From Polynucleobacter meluiroseus (GTDB lineage Bacteria; Pseudomonadota; Gammaproteobacteria; Burkholderiales; Burkholderiaceae), in the NCBI GenBank assembly GCA_945878885.1, contig CAMCUP010000004.1, forward strand, positions 29,030 through 93,029: a stretch of 64,000 bases of DNA. The letters are read 5' to 3'. Positions 9,995 through 19,627 of the stretch are shown in pieces (positions within the stretch are counted from its first letter, which is position 1; every line of letters starts with the position of its first letter). Below the pieces are notes generated by a model. It saw nothing but the letters and a program-made list of their open reading frames with translations, searched no databases and was not told where the DNA came from. A program made the translations under genes and the position numbers.

Positions 9995-11483
9995 TGAGAC
10001 CCCCTTGGACTAAATCAGCTGCCATTAAAACTGCACGCGCTTTGGCTTCAGTTTCACGCCATTCTGAGTTTGGATCTGAATCGGCTACCACCCCAGCACC
10101 AGCTTGTGAATGGAGAACTCCATCACGAATAATGCCGGTTCGAATCGCAATCGCCACATCCATGTCGCCCGTAAAAGAAAGATAGCCAACTGCGCCACCA
10201 TAGATACCACGTTTGACAATTTCCATTTCATCAATAATTTCCATCGCCCGTATCTTCGGGGCGCCTGATAAAGTACCGGCTGGAAAAGTAGCGCGGAGTA
10301 CATCCATATTACTCATCCCCTTTTTTAAGGCGCCTTCGACTGAGCTCACAATGTGCTGTACGTGAGAGTATTTTTCAATCACCATTGATTCAGTTACTTT
10401 AACCGTACCGGTTTGCGCAATGCGACCTACATCATTACGAGCTAGGTCGATTAGCATGACATGTTCGGCAATTTCCTTAGGGTCTGCTAATAGCTCACGC
10501 GCTAAGCACTCGTCTTCTTCAGGTGTGGTGCCGCGTGGGCGTGTTCCAGCTAAAGGACGAATAGTGACTATTTTTTTTGTGTCACGGGGTTCTTGGCGGA
10601 CTAATATTTCGGGAGAAGAACCCACTACCTGAAAATCGCCAAAATCATAAAAATACATATAAGGCGATGGATTTAAAGAGCGGAGTGCACGATATAGCTC
10701 GAGCGGTGAGTCGGTATAGGGTTTACTAATGCGTTGTCCAACGACGACTTGCATACAGTCGCCAGCTAAGATGTACTCTTTAGTTTTGCCAATGGCTGCC
10801 TCAAAATCGGCTTGCTTAAATTTGCGGATTAATGTAGTTTTCTTACTTGCTCCTGATGGCCGCAGAGTAATCGGCTTATCGAGTAGGCTACGTAATTCAT
10901 GTAAGCGTTGCTGGGCCTGATCAAAGGCATTTGTTTGTGTGGGATCAGCATAAACAATCAGATAAATTCGTCCCAGTACATTATCAATCACCGCTAATTC
11001 TTCAGTGAGCAATAACTGAATATCAGGCAAACCTAACTCATCGGGTAATTGATGTTGCGCTAAGCGGGGCTCAATATAGCGCACAGTATCGTAAGCAAAG
11101 TAACCTGCTAAGCCACCGCAAAAGCGCGGCAACCCTGGTTTTAAAGCAACCTTGAAGCGCTTGAAATAACTATCGATAAAGTCTAATGGATTGTCGTAGT
11201 TGGTTTCTACAACCTCGCCATTCGTCATAATTTGCGTAATGGGTTGTCGGGGGCTACCAACCGTTTTAAGCAAGGTTTTTGCGGGTAAGCCGATAAAAGA
11301 AAAGCGTCCAAAACGTTCGCCTCCAATCACCGACTCTAAGAGGTAAGAATTTTTTTGGCCACAAGCCTGAGTAAGCTTAAGGTACAAGGAAACTGGTGTC
11401 TCTAGATCTGCAAGGACTTCTTCAATTACTGGAATACGATTAAAACCCGCCTGCGCTAAGGAGAGAAATTCGGTCTTTTGCAT
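9978..11483 (-). CDS. trpE: Anthranilate synthase component I
   Basis: TrpE converts chorismate plus ammonia to anthranilate. From the ATG at 11483 it has 501 residues. The C-terminal chorismate-binding domain shows the expected motifs [16 protein letters not shown]-type [29 protein letters not shown] and the [20 protein letters not shown] segment. The N-terminal domain has an LLES element (YLLESVIGG), the usual site of tryptophan feedback binding. The ORF track begins 9 codons upstream inside rpe; I chose the ATG that shares its A with the rpe stop (TAATG), giving tight coupling to rpe. Confidence 0.96.
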   Translation of the reverse strand: MQKTEFLSLAQAGFNRIPVIEEVLADLETPVSLYLKLTQACGQKNSYLLESVIGGERFGRFSFIGLPAKTLLKTVGSPRQPITQIMTNGEVVETNYDNPLDFIDSYFKRFKVALKPGLPRFCGGLAGYFAYDTVRYIEPRLAQHQLPDELGLPDIQLLLTEELAVIDNVLGRIYLIVYADPTQTNAFDQAQQRLHELRSLLDKPITLRPSGASKKTTLIRKFKQADFEAAIGKTKEYILAGDCMQVVVGQRISKPYTDSPLELYRALRSLNPSPYMYFYDFGDFQVVGSSPEILVRQEPRDTKKIVTIRPLAGTRPRGTTPEEDECLARELLADPKEIAEHVMLIDLARNDVGRIAQTGTVKVTESMVIEKYSHVQHIVSSVEGALKKGMSNMDVLRATFPAGTLSGAPKIRAMEIIDEMEIVKRGIYGGAVGYLSFTGDMDVAIAIRTGIIRDGVLHSQAGAGVVADSDPNSEWRETEAKARAVLMAADLVQGGLNALDD

Positions 11484-12199
11484 TACTGCTGACCCAACGC
11501 TTGGGCACATTCATTGCGCATTGCTGTAATAATTTCAGGATAGTTTGGTTTGCCAAAAATAGCCGAGCCAGCCACAAAGGTATCGGCGCCCGCCGCTGCA
11601 ATCGCCCCAATGTTATCCACTTTAATGCCGCCATCAACTTCAAGTCGGATGGGTTTATTGCTGGTGGTGAAGTGCTCGTTAAGTATTTTACGGACACGGC
11701 TAATTTTCCCTAAAGTGCTGGGGATGAACCCTTGTCCTCCAAAACCAGGGTTAACTGACATCAATAACACCAAGTCAATTAGCCCCAAAAATGGCAAGAG
11801 GATTTCTATTGGGGTGGCTGGATTTAAAACTAAACCAGCTTGACAGCCGTTGGCACGGATGAGTTGCAGAGTTTTTGCCACATCGGCACTAGCTTCAGGA
11901 TGAAAACTGATGAGATTAGCCCCCGCTTTTGCAAAATCGGGAATGATGCGATCCACTGGCTCGATCATGAGGTGGACATCGATCATGACCGGCTGACCGC
12001 CTTTTTGGGCATAGGGGCGTATAGCCTCACAAACTAAGGGGCCAATAGTTAAATTGGGTACAAAGTGATTGTCCATTACATCGAAGTGAATCCAGTCAGC
12101 CCCCCCCTTTAAAACGGCCTGAACCTCGGCTCCAAGGCAGGCAAAATCAGCCGATAAAATCGACGGGGCAATGAAGAGTGGGTTAATTTGACTAGCCAT
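11483..12199 (-). CDS. rpe: Ribulose-phosphate 3-epimerase
   Basis: Rpe interconverts ribulose 5-phosphate and xylulose 5-phosphate in the pentose phosphate pathway. The 238-residue TIM barrel carries [14 protein letters not shown], the metal-binding [36 protein letters not shown] and [11 protein letters not shown], which are all family signatures. It is the first gene of the rpe-trpEGDC run. In many Burkholderiales gph (phosphoglycolate phosphatase) lies between rpe and trpE; here it is absent. The start is 49 nt from the divergent apaG start. Confidence 0.97.
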   Translation of the reverse strand: MASQINPLFIAPSILSADFACLGAEVQAVLKGGADWIHFDVMDNHFVPNLTIGPLVCEAIRPYAQKGGQPVMIDVHLMIEPVDRIIPDFAKAGANLISFHPEASADVAKTLQLIRANGCQAGLVLNPATPIEILLPFLGLIDLVLLMSVNPGFGGQGFIPSTLGKISRVRKILNEHFTTSNKPIRLEVDGGIKVDNIGAIAAAGADTFVAGSAIFGKPNYPEIITAMRNECAQALGQQ

Positions 12200-12248
12200 C
12201 CCTAGATTCTAGCTTGCAGTTGGTCCAAGGATAGAGCAGAATTCGTGC

Positions 12249-12623
12249 ATGAAGACTCATGAAATCAGTATTACCGTGCGAACCCAGTATTTGCCCGAAC
12301 AATCCGACCCTGATAATCGGCAGTTTGCCTTTGCTTACACCATTACGATTCGTAATCGTGGCCAAACCAGTGTGCAATTGATTGCGCGCCATTGGTTTAT
12401 TACAGATGGTGATAGCGATGTACAGGAAGTACGGGGTTTAGGTGTAGTTGGCCAGCAACCCCTTTTACGCGCTGGTGAACAGTTTGAATACACCAGTTGG
12501 GCCACTTTGCCAACCCCCGCAGGCACAATGCGTGGGGAGTATTTCTGCGTTACCGAGGAGGCCCAGTTTTTTCAAGCGCCTATCCCTGAGTTTGCGCTAG
12601 TGATGCCTCGAACCTTGCATTAA
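12249..12623 (+). CDS. apaG: ApaG/CorD domain protein
   Basis: The 124-residue protein is a stand-alone ApaG domain, a fibronectin-like beta-sandwich. It shows the typical YLPEQSDPDNRQFAFAYTI, ARHWFITD, and VRGLGVVGQQPLLRAGEQFEYTS segments and the TPAGTMRGEY turn. ApaG was named from the E. coli apaGH operon linked to cobalt resistance and Ap4A metabolism; its biochemical role is not settled. It is divergent from rpe and followed by mltA. Confidence 0.95.
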   Translation: MKTHEISITVRTQYLPEQSDPDNRQFAFAYTITIRNRGQTSVQLIARHWFITDGDSDVQEVRGLGVVGQQPLLRAGEQFEYTSWATLPTPAGTMRGEYFCVTEEAQFFQAPIPEFALVMPRTLH

Positions 12624-12631
12624 TTTGGGGC

Positions 12632-12748
12632 CTAGTCTTTGCGCCCCGAGCCGGTCCAAAAAACAATGAACAGCAAGAGGCAGAGGGCTAATAAGGCCTC
12701 CAGCAGAAATAACAACGTTGGGTATTCATCAAATAAATTAGCAAGCAT
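12632..12748 (-). CDS. Candidate 38-residue single-helix membrane protein
   Basis: The last 38 codons of a longer minus-strand ORF (12632-13075) begin with an ATG at 12748 and read MLANLFDEYPTLLFLLEALL before a strongly hydrophobic stretch and a charged tail SGRKD. This part lies exactly in the gap between apaG (stop 12623) and the preferred mltA start (12747), and shares a CATG palindrome with it. The layout (short acidic head, one transmembrane helix, basic end) is typical of real small membrane proteins and not of chance antisense reading. No clear Shine-Dalgarno site is seen, which lowers confidence. Function unknown. Confidence 0.4.
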   Translation of the reverse strand: MLANLFDEYPTLLFLLEALLALCLLLFIVFWTGSGRKD

Positions 12749-13889
12749 GGCATTTTTCAATTTCTTTAGTATCTTAGCCTGTCTAGGGGTGTTACTGCTT
12801 TCGGCTTGTTCTTCGACCCCGCCTACTCGCCCAGTAATGGGCAATTTAAATACTAGTAGTAGTTCAACGGGTAGTTTGTCAAGCGCGCCATTTAAATCAG
12901 TGATTACGGGCTTTAAGGCAGTCGACTGGCAGCAAATTGCTGGTTGGCAAACGGATGATTTAAGGCAGGCTTGGCCAGCATGGTTAAAAAGTTGTGAAGC
13001 TTTGCGTAAACGCAAAAGTGAACTGCAATGGGCGCAAGTTTGCGCTCGGGCAGAAACACTTGCCCCGCAAGACACGCCGGCAATTAGACGCTATTTTGAA
13101 AACTATTTTCAAGCCTATGAAACTTATGCTTTAAATAATAATAATAATTCAGGCTTAGTTACAGGTTATTACGAGCCAATTATGGATGGTTCCCGCCAGC
13201 GTATCCCAGCATTTACTGTACCCTTATATGCTTATCCAAAAGCGTGGCAGAGCGCGAAACCTAATCCTGCTCCTACGCGAGCTGAATTAATTAAGTCAAA
13301 TAACTTAATAGGTAGCGAATTAGTCTGGGTGCAAGATCCAGTAGCAGCTGCATTTATGCAAATTCAAGGTTCAGGCAAGATTCGTTTAAACGATGGTCAA
13401 GTATTACGCTTAGGTTTTGCTGGCACAAACGATCAGCCTTTTAAATCATTTGCCCAATGGTTATTAAATCAAGGACTCATCACTCGTGGCGAAGCAACGA
13501 TGCAAGGTATTCAACAATGGGCACGTAATAATCCCAACCGCGTTGAGGAAATGCTAAATGCCAACCCGCGCTTTGTGTTCTTTAAACTTTTACCAAGTAA
13601 CGGGGCTGCCGACCTTGGTCCAATTGGCGCATTGGGAGTGTCGTTGACAGCTGAGCGCAGCATAGCAGTTGACCCACGGGCCTTACCACTAGGTGCCCCA
13701 GTGTTTTTGGCCACTACCGAGCCAGCAAGTTCACAAACCTTACAGCGCTTAGTCATGGCGCAAGATACGGGTACAGCGATTGTTGGTGCAGTGCGGGCAG
13801 ATTATTTCTGGGGCAGCGGTGATGGTGCTGGAGAAAGAGCCGGACGGATGAAACAAGCAGGTCGAGCTTGGCTTTTATTGCCCCGTTAA
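12747..13889 (+). CDS. mltA: Membrane-bound lytic murein transglycosylase A (lipoprotein)
   Basis: MltA cleaves the MurNAc-GlcNAc bond of peptidoglycan with formation of 1,6-anhydroMurNAc. From the ATG at 12747 the product starts with a hydrophobic segment and a lipobox LSAC, giving an outer-membrane lipoprotein of about 380 residues. Family motifs include TGYYEPIMDG, AAFMQIQGSGKIRLNDG, the 3D-type barrel VDPRALPLGAPVFL, and VMAQDTGTAIVGAVRADYFWGSG with catalytic aspartate. The n-region from 12747 has no basic residue, so the longer starts at 12639 or 12666, which add Arg and Lys residues, cannot be excluded. Its stop shares a TTAA with the convergent M20 gene. Confidence 0.93.
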   Translation: MAFFNFFSILACLGVLLLSACSSTPPTRPVMGNLNTSSSSTGSLSSAPFKSVITGFKAVDWQQIAGWQTDDLRQAWPAWLKSCEALRKRKSELQWAQVCARAETLAPQDTPAIRRYFENYFQAYETYALNNNNNSGLVTGYYEPIMDGSRQRIPAFTVPLYAYPKAWQSAKPNPAPTRAELIKSNNLIGSELVWVQDPVAAAFMQIQGSGKIRLNDGQVLRLGFAGTNDQPFKSFAQWLLNQGLITRGEATMQGIQQWARNNPNRVEEMLNANPRFVFFKLLPSNGAADLGPIGALGVSLTAERSIAVDPRALPLGAPVFLATTEPASSQTLQRLVMAQDTGTAIVGAVRADYFWGSGDGAGERAGRMKQAGRAWLLLPR

Positions 13890-15076
13890 GCCAAAAAACG
13901 TTGCGCTAGCTTAACCCAGTAATTAACGCCTACTGGAATTAATGAGTCGTTAAAGTCGTAGGATGGATTATGTAAATGACACGGCCCCATACCGTGGCCA
14001 ACAGCGCGGTGATCACCATCGCCATTACCCAGGAAAACATAACAACCAGGTTTTTCTAAAACCATAAAAGCAAAATCTTCTGCACCCATGGTGGGATCAA
14101 TCTGCGCATCGACATGCCCAGCGCCAACTAGATCGGTCATTACACTCACTGCAAAATCAACTTCTTGTTGATGATTAATCAGCGGTGGGTAGCTACGGAT
14201 AAATTCAATTTTTGCGCTACAGCCAAAGGCGCTTACCACACCCTGGGTAATTTCACGTAATCGCGTTTCAATGAGATCAAGCACCTCGAGTGTGAAGGTG
14301 CGTACTGTGCCACCAATAAAAGCACTATCAGGAATCACATTACTTGTTTCACCCGCATGGAATTGGGTAATGGATAAAACTGCGGCATCAACCGGCTTTT
14401 TATTGCGGGTGATGATGCTTTGTAAGGCTTGAACTACATTAACGCCAGCTAGCACGGGATCAGCACTATTGTGCGGCAAGGCAGCATGCCCACCGCGGCC
14501 CTTAACAGTAATTTGAAAGGCGTTACTTGAGGCCATCATTGGGCCGGCGGTTACGCCAAAATCGCCCACAGGAATACCGGGCCAATTATGCAAACCAAAG
14601 ACTGCATCACAAGGAAATTGTTTGAAGAGCCCATCTTTAATCATTTCACGAGCTCCACCGCCACCTTCTTCCGCGGGTTGAAAAATAAAAATAACACTAC
14701 CCTTAAAGTCGCGGTGATTGGATAAATATTGGGCTGCACCTAAGAGCATGGCGGTATGGCCATCATGTCCACAAGCATGCATCTTGCCAGGATGACGCGA
14801 GGCATGCGCAAAAGTATTATGTTCTTGCAATGGTAGTGCATCCATATCGGCGCGCAGACCAATCATTTTGCCGGGACCAAGTTCACCATCTAAACGACCA
14901 ACTACACCCGTTTTGCCCATGCCACGAACAATGGGAATACCCCAGCTTGAAAGTGCCTCGGCAACCAAGTCAGAAGTTAGCTTTTCTTCAAAGCGCAGCT
15001 CTGGGTGAGCATGAAGATTGCGCCGAATAGCCTGTATCTCATCTGCGCAGCCAAGGATCTCTGGAAGTAGTTGCAT
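13886..15076 (-). CDS. M20-family amidohydrolase (hippurate hydrolase/aminoacylase type)
   Basis: The 396-residue protein belongs to the peptidase M20D amidohydrolases, which split N-acyl amino acids or related amides using two metal ions. Visible are LHAHPELRFEE, GLRADMDALPL, the metal-binding MHACGHDGHTAMLLGAA, QPAEEGGGGAREMI with the catalytic and bridging glutamates, and a late PTMGAEDFAFM. The dimerisation domain (KGRGGHAALPH) is intact. The real substrate (hippurate, N-acetyl amino acid or other) is not predictable. No signal peptide is seen. Confidence 0.9.
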   Translation of the reverse strand: MQLLPEILGCADEIQAIRRNLHAHPELRFEEKLTSDLVAEALSSWGIPIVRGMGKTGVVGRLDGELGPGKMIGLRADMDALPLQEHNTFAHASRHPGKMHACGHDGHTAMLLGAAQYLSNHRDFKGSVIFIFQPAEEGGGGAREMIKDGLFKQFPCDAVFGLHNWPGIPVGDFGVTAGPMMASSNAFQITVKGRGGHAALPHNSADPVLAGVNVVQALQSIITRNKKPVDAAVLSITQFHAGETSNVIPDSAFIGGTVRTFTLEVLDLIETRLREITQGVVSAFGCSAKIEFIRSYPPLINHQQEVDFAVSVMTDLVGAGHVDAQIDPTMGAEDFAFMVLEKPGCYVFLGNGDGDHRAVGHGMGPCHLHNPSYDFNDSLIPVGVNYWVKLAQRFLA

Positions 15077-15143
15077 AGTTTCATCTTAGCCGAAAGCAAA
15101 TGACTATGCTTTTTTTAGCTTTTATTTAGGTAGTTTGGCTTAT

Positions 15144-15851
15144 TTAAGGCAAATTTAGCGACTTCATTGCAAATTCTAAGGCTGGCAAACTATAAGGAGC
15201 TGAGCTAATTTTTTTCAAAGCGGGAGGTAAATAATCAATTATCCCCAGTAAGGGCTCAGCAATACGTTCTTTTAAGCTAGCAATGTTCTCATGCAGTAAG
15301 GGCATTTGCGGATCTAAGGTATTAGCCACCCAACCCGCCAATTTAAGACCCCGTTGTTCAATTGCGGCTACCGTGAGTAAAGCATGGTTAAGGCACCCAA
15401 GACGTAGGCCAACGACGAGAATGACGGGTAACTTGAGCGCCACAGCAAAATCGGCCAAATCAAATTCATCACTGAATGGCACTAGAAAACCACCGGCACC
15501 TTCAACCACAACTGCGTCGACTTGCTGGCTTAATTGTTGATAGGCAGCTAGCATCGTAGCGAGATCAAGTTCGATACCAAGTTGTTTGGCTACTAAATGG
15601 GGTGCTGCTGCTTGGTCAAGTTGGTAGGGGCAGACTATTGTTGCTGGCAGAGAAAGAGTCGAAGCTAGCATGAGTGTTTCTACATCTTCATTGGCTAACT
15701 GATTATTTTTATTACGATACATCCCTGCGGCTACTGGTTTAAAGCCTGCGACCCGTTGGTATTGTTGGCGTAAGCGCAAAATCATCGCACCTGCCACTAA
15801 CGTTTTACCGATCTCGGTATCGGTACCAGTAATAAAGTAATGGCTAGCCAT
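15144..15851 (-). CDS. bioD: Dethiobiotin synthetase
   Basis: BioD carboxylates 7,8-diaminononanoate with ATP to close the ureido ring of dethiobiotin. The 235-residue protein has the P-loop-like GTDTEIGKT at residues 8-16, KPVAAGM, and VVEGAGGFLVPFSDE, the family's Glu-containing loop. Its start overlaps the end of bioF by 8 nt, and it is the last gene of the bioA-bioF-bioD run. Confidence 0.97.
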   Translation of the reverse strand: MASHYFITGTDTEIGKTLVAGAMILRLRQQYQRVAGFKPVAAGMYRNKNNQLANEDVETLMLASTLSLPATIVCPYQLDQAAAPHLVAKQLGIELDLATMLAAYQQLSQQVDAVVVEGAGGFLVPFSDEFDLADFAVALKLPVILVVGLRLGCLNHALLTVAAIEQRGLKLAGWVANTLDPQMPLLHENIASLKERIAEPLLGIIDYLPPALKKISSAPYSLPALEFAMKSLNLP

Positions 15852-17085
15852 GTAATTTTTCTTTACTTGCCAACACCTTTAACTCAATCTGTTGCAAAGT
15901 GCTAATAAGTGCGCGCACTTCGACGACAGTGTGACTAGCTGAGAAAGTGACTCGCAAACGCGCGCTACCATTTGGAACAGTAGGAGGCCGAATGGCAGGT
16001 ATCCAGTAACCTGCCTCACTTAGCAATTGAGCTACCGCAAGTGCTACCCTATTTTCACCCAATATGATAGGTTGAATAGCAGTATTGGAAGACATTTTTT
16101 CCCAACTAGAAAACACCATTTCAGCCTGCCAAATAGCAATTAAGTTGTAAAGCTGTTGGCGCCGCTGCTTACCTTCAGCCGAAGTAATCAGTTGCAGACT
16201 ACTTAATAATGCATGTGCAATTGCGGGTGGTGTAGCTGTACTATAAATATAGGGGCGGGCTTTTTGTAAAATAAATTCGATTAAAGTGCTTTCGCCGCAA
16301 ATGAATGCGCCACTAATGCCGGCGGCCTTTCCGAGAGTGCCAATATAAATAAGGCGCTGTGAATGTAGATCAAGCGCTTCTAAAATGCCGCAGCCTTCTT
16401 CACCAAGTACGCCAAAACCATGTGCATCATCGACGATCAGCAGAGTATCGTATCGCTCAGCTAAAGCAAGTAATTCAGTTATTGGTGCTAAGTCGCCATC
16501 CATACTAAAGACACCATCAGTCACAATTATTTTGAGCGTTGCTGAGTCAAGTTTTAGCTTGTGTTCTAAATCGAGCAGATCATGATGATCAAAGATGACG
16601 GTACTAGCCTTAGTTTGTGCTACTGCCAAGCGCACACCATCAATTAGCGAAGCATGATTGAGTTTGCCTGAATAAATTGTCGTTGAGCCTTTGGCAGAAT
16701 CATTTTCTAAACTTGCTAAAGCCGTAATGGCACTTAGGTTAGCCAAGTAACCAGTACAAAAAAATAAGGCTTTGGCATGGGGAATATACGGTGCCTGCAG
16801 GGTTGCTAAAGCACGCTCTAAGTTTTCATGGGCGATGCTGTGACCACTAATGAGATGTGATGCCCCGCTACCTGCACCGTAGCGCTTTGCACCAGCGGCT
16901 AAGGCAGCAATTAAGTCAGGATGGTTGGCCAAACCTAAATAATCATTACTACAAAAGGCTTTTAAGCGTTGACCATTTACTAAAGGAGATGTTTCGCAGG
17001 GTGAATCAGTTGTGCGTAGGCTGCGTCTTAAGAAGTCTTGATCAAGTTCGGTGAGGCGGGCTTGGGCTTTATTTAAGGCGTACAT
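15844..17085 (-). CDS. bioF: 8-amino-7-oxononanoate synthase
   Basis: BioF condenses pimeloyl-ACP (or -CoA) with alanine in a PLP-dependent decarboxylation. The 413-residue protein shows FCSNDYLGLANHPDLIAA, YGAGSGASHLISGH, the VTDGVFSMDGDLAP segment, DDAHGFGVLG and the PLP lysine region TLGKAAGISGAFICG. It begins one base after the bioA stop region and overlaps bioD, so the three genes form one transcript. Pimeloyl-ACP methyltransferase genes (bioC/bioH) are not in this window. Confidence 0.97.
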   Translation of the reverse strand: MYALNKAQARLTELDQDFLRRSLRTTDSPCETSPLVNGQRLKAFCSNDYLGLANHPDLIAALAAGAKRYGAGSGASHLISGHSIAHENLERALATLQAPYIPHAKALFFCTGYLANLSAITALASLENDSAKGSTTIYSGKLNHASLIDGVRLAVAQTKASTVIFDHHDLLDLEHKLKLDSATLKIIVTDGVFSMDGDLAPITELLALAERYDTLLIVDDAHGFGVLGEEGCGILEALDLHSQRLIYIGTLGKAAGISGAFICGESTLIEFILQKARPYIYSTATPPAIAHALLSSLQLITSAEGKQRRQQLYNLIAIWQAEMVFSSWEKMSSNTAIQPIILGENRVALAVAQLLSEAGYWIPAIRPPTVPNGSARLRVTFSASHTVVEVRALISTLQQIELKVLASKEKLHG

Positions 17086-17086
17086 A

Positions 17087-18451
17087 TCAGTTCGCTATTC
17101 GACCATCTAAAGTTTTTTCGTAGGCACTACGAATTTTGTCAGACATCATTTGAGTTTCTGCCGTACTAAGGATGTAGGGCGGCATTACATACACCGTATT
17201 GCCGATTGGACGCACCAGTACACCCGCTTGTAAACCTTGCTGAAATAGTTGGGGGCCGAAGGAGGCAGTTAAAGACGCGGCATGAAGCGTAGTATTTTTG
17301 ACATCAAAAGCTAAAATCATGCCTTGTTGGCGAAAGTGCTCAATCCGCTCATCTGCTTTAGCCCAAGCAAAAACACGATTTAATTCGCATGCCCGACCGA
17401 TATTTTTTTCGAGCACTTGCTCACTAGAAAAAATTGCCAAACTAGCTAAAGCGGCCGCACAAGCAAGCGGATTGCCGGTATACGAGTGGGAATGTAAAAA
17501 ACCTTGACGTACATCATCACGATAAAAAGCTTGGTAAATCTGCTCGTGCGTTAAAGACAGGGAAAGCGGTAAGTACCCCCCGCTAATACCTTTAGATAGA
17601 GTTAAAAAATCGGGCCAAATACCGGCTTGTTCACAGGCAAAAAAGTGGCCAGTACGCCCACAGCCTACCGCAATTTCATCGGCAATTAAGTGAATGGAGT
17701 AGCGATCACAGAGCTCACGCACCAGTTGTAAATAAGTAGCATCGTGCATGGCCATATGGCCGGCGCATTGCACTAGAGGTTCAATGATGAAGGCGGCTAT
17801 ATTTTCATGTTCGCGAGCAAATAATTCCGCTACGTCATGGGCCGCTCGCTGGGTTAATTCTGCAGGCGTTTCACCGGGTAGTGCTTGACGCAAATCGGGT
17901 GACATTACGGTATGTACGGTTTGGAGTAAGTCGCCATAGGCTTGTCTAAAAAGGGCGACATCGGTAACGGCTAGCGCACCTAAGGTTTCACCATGATAAC
18001 TATTTGCCAAACAGACAAATTGACGTTTTTTTGTTTGCCCATTAATGCGCCAAAAATGATGGCTCATTTTTAGCGCGATTTCTACAGCTGAAGCGCCATC
18101 GGAAGCATAAAAAGCATGGCCTAAATGCCCCCCAGTTAAAGCACTCAGTTTTTCAGATAGCTCTATTACTGGAGGATGGGTAAAACCAGCCAACATCACA
18201 TGCTCAATTTTTTCTAATTGCGCTTGAATCGCTTGATTAATTTGGTCATTCGCGTGACCAAAAAGATTCGTCCACCAAGAGCTAATCGCATCTAAAATAG
18301 CATTATTATTTGCATCGAAAAGCCATGGCCCTTTGCCATGGGTAATGGCTACTAAAGGAAATAATTCATGCTGCTTCATTTGCGTGCAAGGGTGCCAAAC
18401 AGCGGCAAGACTTCGCTTGACCCATGCCTCAGCAGTATTGGTGTTTGTCAT
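17087..18451 (-). CDS. bioA: Adenosylmethionine-8-amino-7-oxononanoate aminotransferase
   Basis: BioA makes 7,8-diaminononanoate using S-adenosylmethionine as amino donor and PLP as cofactor. The 454-residue protein carries VWHPCTQMKQHE near the N-terminus, ISSWWTNLFGHA, SDGASAVEIALKM, ADEIAVGCGRTG with the PLP aspartate, and LSKGISGGYLPLS with the PLP lysine. It is the first gene of bioA-bioF-bioD and is divergent from bioB over a 123 bp gap. Confidence 0.97.
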   Translation of the reverse strand: MTNTNTAEAWVKRSLAAVWHPCTQMKQHELFPLVAITHGKGPWLFDANNNAILDAISSWWTNLFGHANDQINQAIQAQLEKIEHVMLAGFTHPPVIELSEKLSALTGGHLGHAFYASDGASAVEIALKMSHHFWRINGQTKKRQFVCLANSYHGETLGALAVTDVALFRQAYGDLLQTVHTVMSPDLRQALPGETPAELTQRAAHDVAELFAREHENIAAFIIEPLVQCAGHMAMHDATYLQLVRELCDRYSIHLIADEIAVGCGRTGHFFACEQAGIWPDFLTLSKGISGGYLPLSLSLTHEQIYQAFYRDDVRQGFLHSHSYTGNPLACAAALASLAIFSSEQVLEKNIGRACELNRVFAWAKADERIEHFRQQGMILAFDVKNTTLHAASLTASFGPQLFQQGLQAGVLVRPIGNTVYVMPPYILSTAETQMMSDKIRSAYEKTLDGRIAN

Positions 18452-18481
18452 AAAGCTTATTTGAACACTAGTTTTTCTTTT

Positions 18482-18565
18482 CTGACAGATTGCTTTGCAG
18501 ATCTGGTATGTTAATGCTCGGGGCAGCTATTGCCCTAAGGCACTTTTGGCTTTATTTATAGGAAG
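18482..18565 (+). promoter_or_regulatory. Candidate bioB promoter and leader in the bioA-bioB gap
   Basis: CTGACA (18482-18487) and TATGTT (18507-18512), the latter with an upstream TG as in extended -10 promoters, could serve bioB, although the 19 nt spacer is long. Downstream a small GGGCA-TGCCC hairpin lies in the leader, and GGAAG (18561-18565) is the ribosome binding site. No recognisable BirA operator (TTGTAAACC-type dyad) is present. Confidence 0.35.
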
Positions 18566-18574
18566 TAGATCACC

Positions 18575-19627
18575 ATGACCCAAGCTCAAGCAAATACAAA
18601 ACCACTAACCCAGTTTCAGTCAAAATCTCTGGCGAACAATTTCTCATCGAGCAGCACAATCGGTAAGCAAGGGATCTGGAGCCATGCGGCAGTGGCGACA
18701 CTGTTTAATTTACCCTTGAATCAGCTAATTTGGCAGGCACAAGAAACGCATCGTGCTTATTTTCCCGATGGCGATATCGAACTGGCAACCTTGGTTTCAA
18801 TTAAAACGGGCGGCTGTCCAGAAGATTGCGGCTATTGTCCACAAGCTGCGCGTTATCAAACTGGCGTTGAGGCCACTAAGTTAATGACCCTTGAGGCAGT
18901 GCTTGCGGCAGCACAAGCCGCAAAGGCCGCTGGATCAAATCGATTTTGTATGGGGGCTGCTTGGCGAGAGCCTAAAGATCGTGATATCGAAAAAGTAGTA
19001 GCCATGATTCGTGGTGTTAAGGCGCTTGGCCTAGAGACTTGTGCCACGCTGGGTATGTTAGAACCTGAGCAGGCCAAAACCCTCAGCGATGCAGGGCTTG
19101 ATTTCTATAACCATAATCTCGATACCAGTGAAGATTTTTATTCTGAGGTAATTCAAACCCGGGTTTATCAAGATCGCTTAGATACAATTGACCATGTGCG
19201 GGCAGCGGGAATGTCGGTTTGTTGTGGGGGGATTGTTGGCATGGGCGAGTCGCGTGAACAACGGGTGGCTTTTTTGGCTCGTTTAGCCAATTTAAGTCCT
19301 TACCCAGAATCGGTGCCGATTAACCATCTTGTACCTGTAGTAGGTACCCCACTAGAGGCCCAAGTAGCTTTAGACCCTCTCGAATTTGTGCGCACGATTG
19401 CCGTAGCCCGCATCACAATGCCAAGCGCAAGAGTGCGTCTATCGGCTGGTCGTCAAGAGCTCGGTAGGGCCGTGCAAGCAATGTGTTTTATGGCAGGCGC
19501 AAACTCTATTTTCTATGGTGAGCAACTGCTTACTACCAGTAATCCTGAGGCAGAATATGACCGTGCTTTATTGGCCGACCTAGGGTTACAAGTCAAGGAA
19601 AGCTATAAAGCTGAGGTGGTAATTTAA
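18575..19627 (+). CDS. bioB: Biotin synthase (radical SAM)
   Basis: BioB inserts sulfur into dethiobiotin using a radical-SAM [4Fe-4S] cluster and a sacrificial [2Fe-2S] cluster. The 350-residue protein has the CxxxCxxC motif (Cys81, Cys85, Cys88), the [14 protein letters not shown] segment, and the conserved late [12 protein letters not shown] region. The first 30 residues are a low-complexity extension rich in Gln, Ser and Asn compared with E. coli BioB. The stop codon is immediately followed by the coq7 ATG. Confidence 0.97.
   Translation: MTQAQANTKPLTQFQSKSLANNFSSSSTIGKQGIWSHAAVATLFNLPLNQLIWQAQETHRAYFPDGDIELATLVSIKTGGCPEDCGYCPQAARYQTGVEATKLMTLEAVLAAAQAAKAAGSNRFCMGAAWREPKDRDIEKVVAMIRGVKALGLETCATLGMLEPEQAKTLSDAGLDFYNHNLDTSEDFYSEVIQTRVYQDRLDTIDHVRAAGMSVCCGGIVGMGESREQRVAFLARLANLSPYPESVPINHLVPVVGTPLEAQVALDPLEFVRTIAVARITMPSARVRLSAGRQELGRAVQAMCFMAGANSIFYGEQLLTTSNPEAEYDRALLADLGLQVKESYKAEVVI

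Noticed and set aside
12750-13075. The upper part of the 147-residue minus-strand ORF (12632-13075)
   Set aside because: Its first 109 codons are antisense to conserved mltA sequence. Only the last 38 codons, outside mltA, look like a real product.
18551-18560. TTTATTTATA before bioB resembles the BioR box TTATMTATAA
   Set aside because: It mismatches the BioR consensus at two positions in an AT-rich leader, and no bioR gene is visible. A chance match is more likely.
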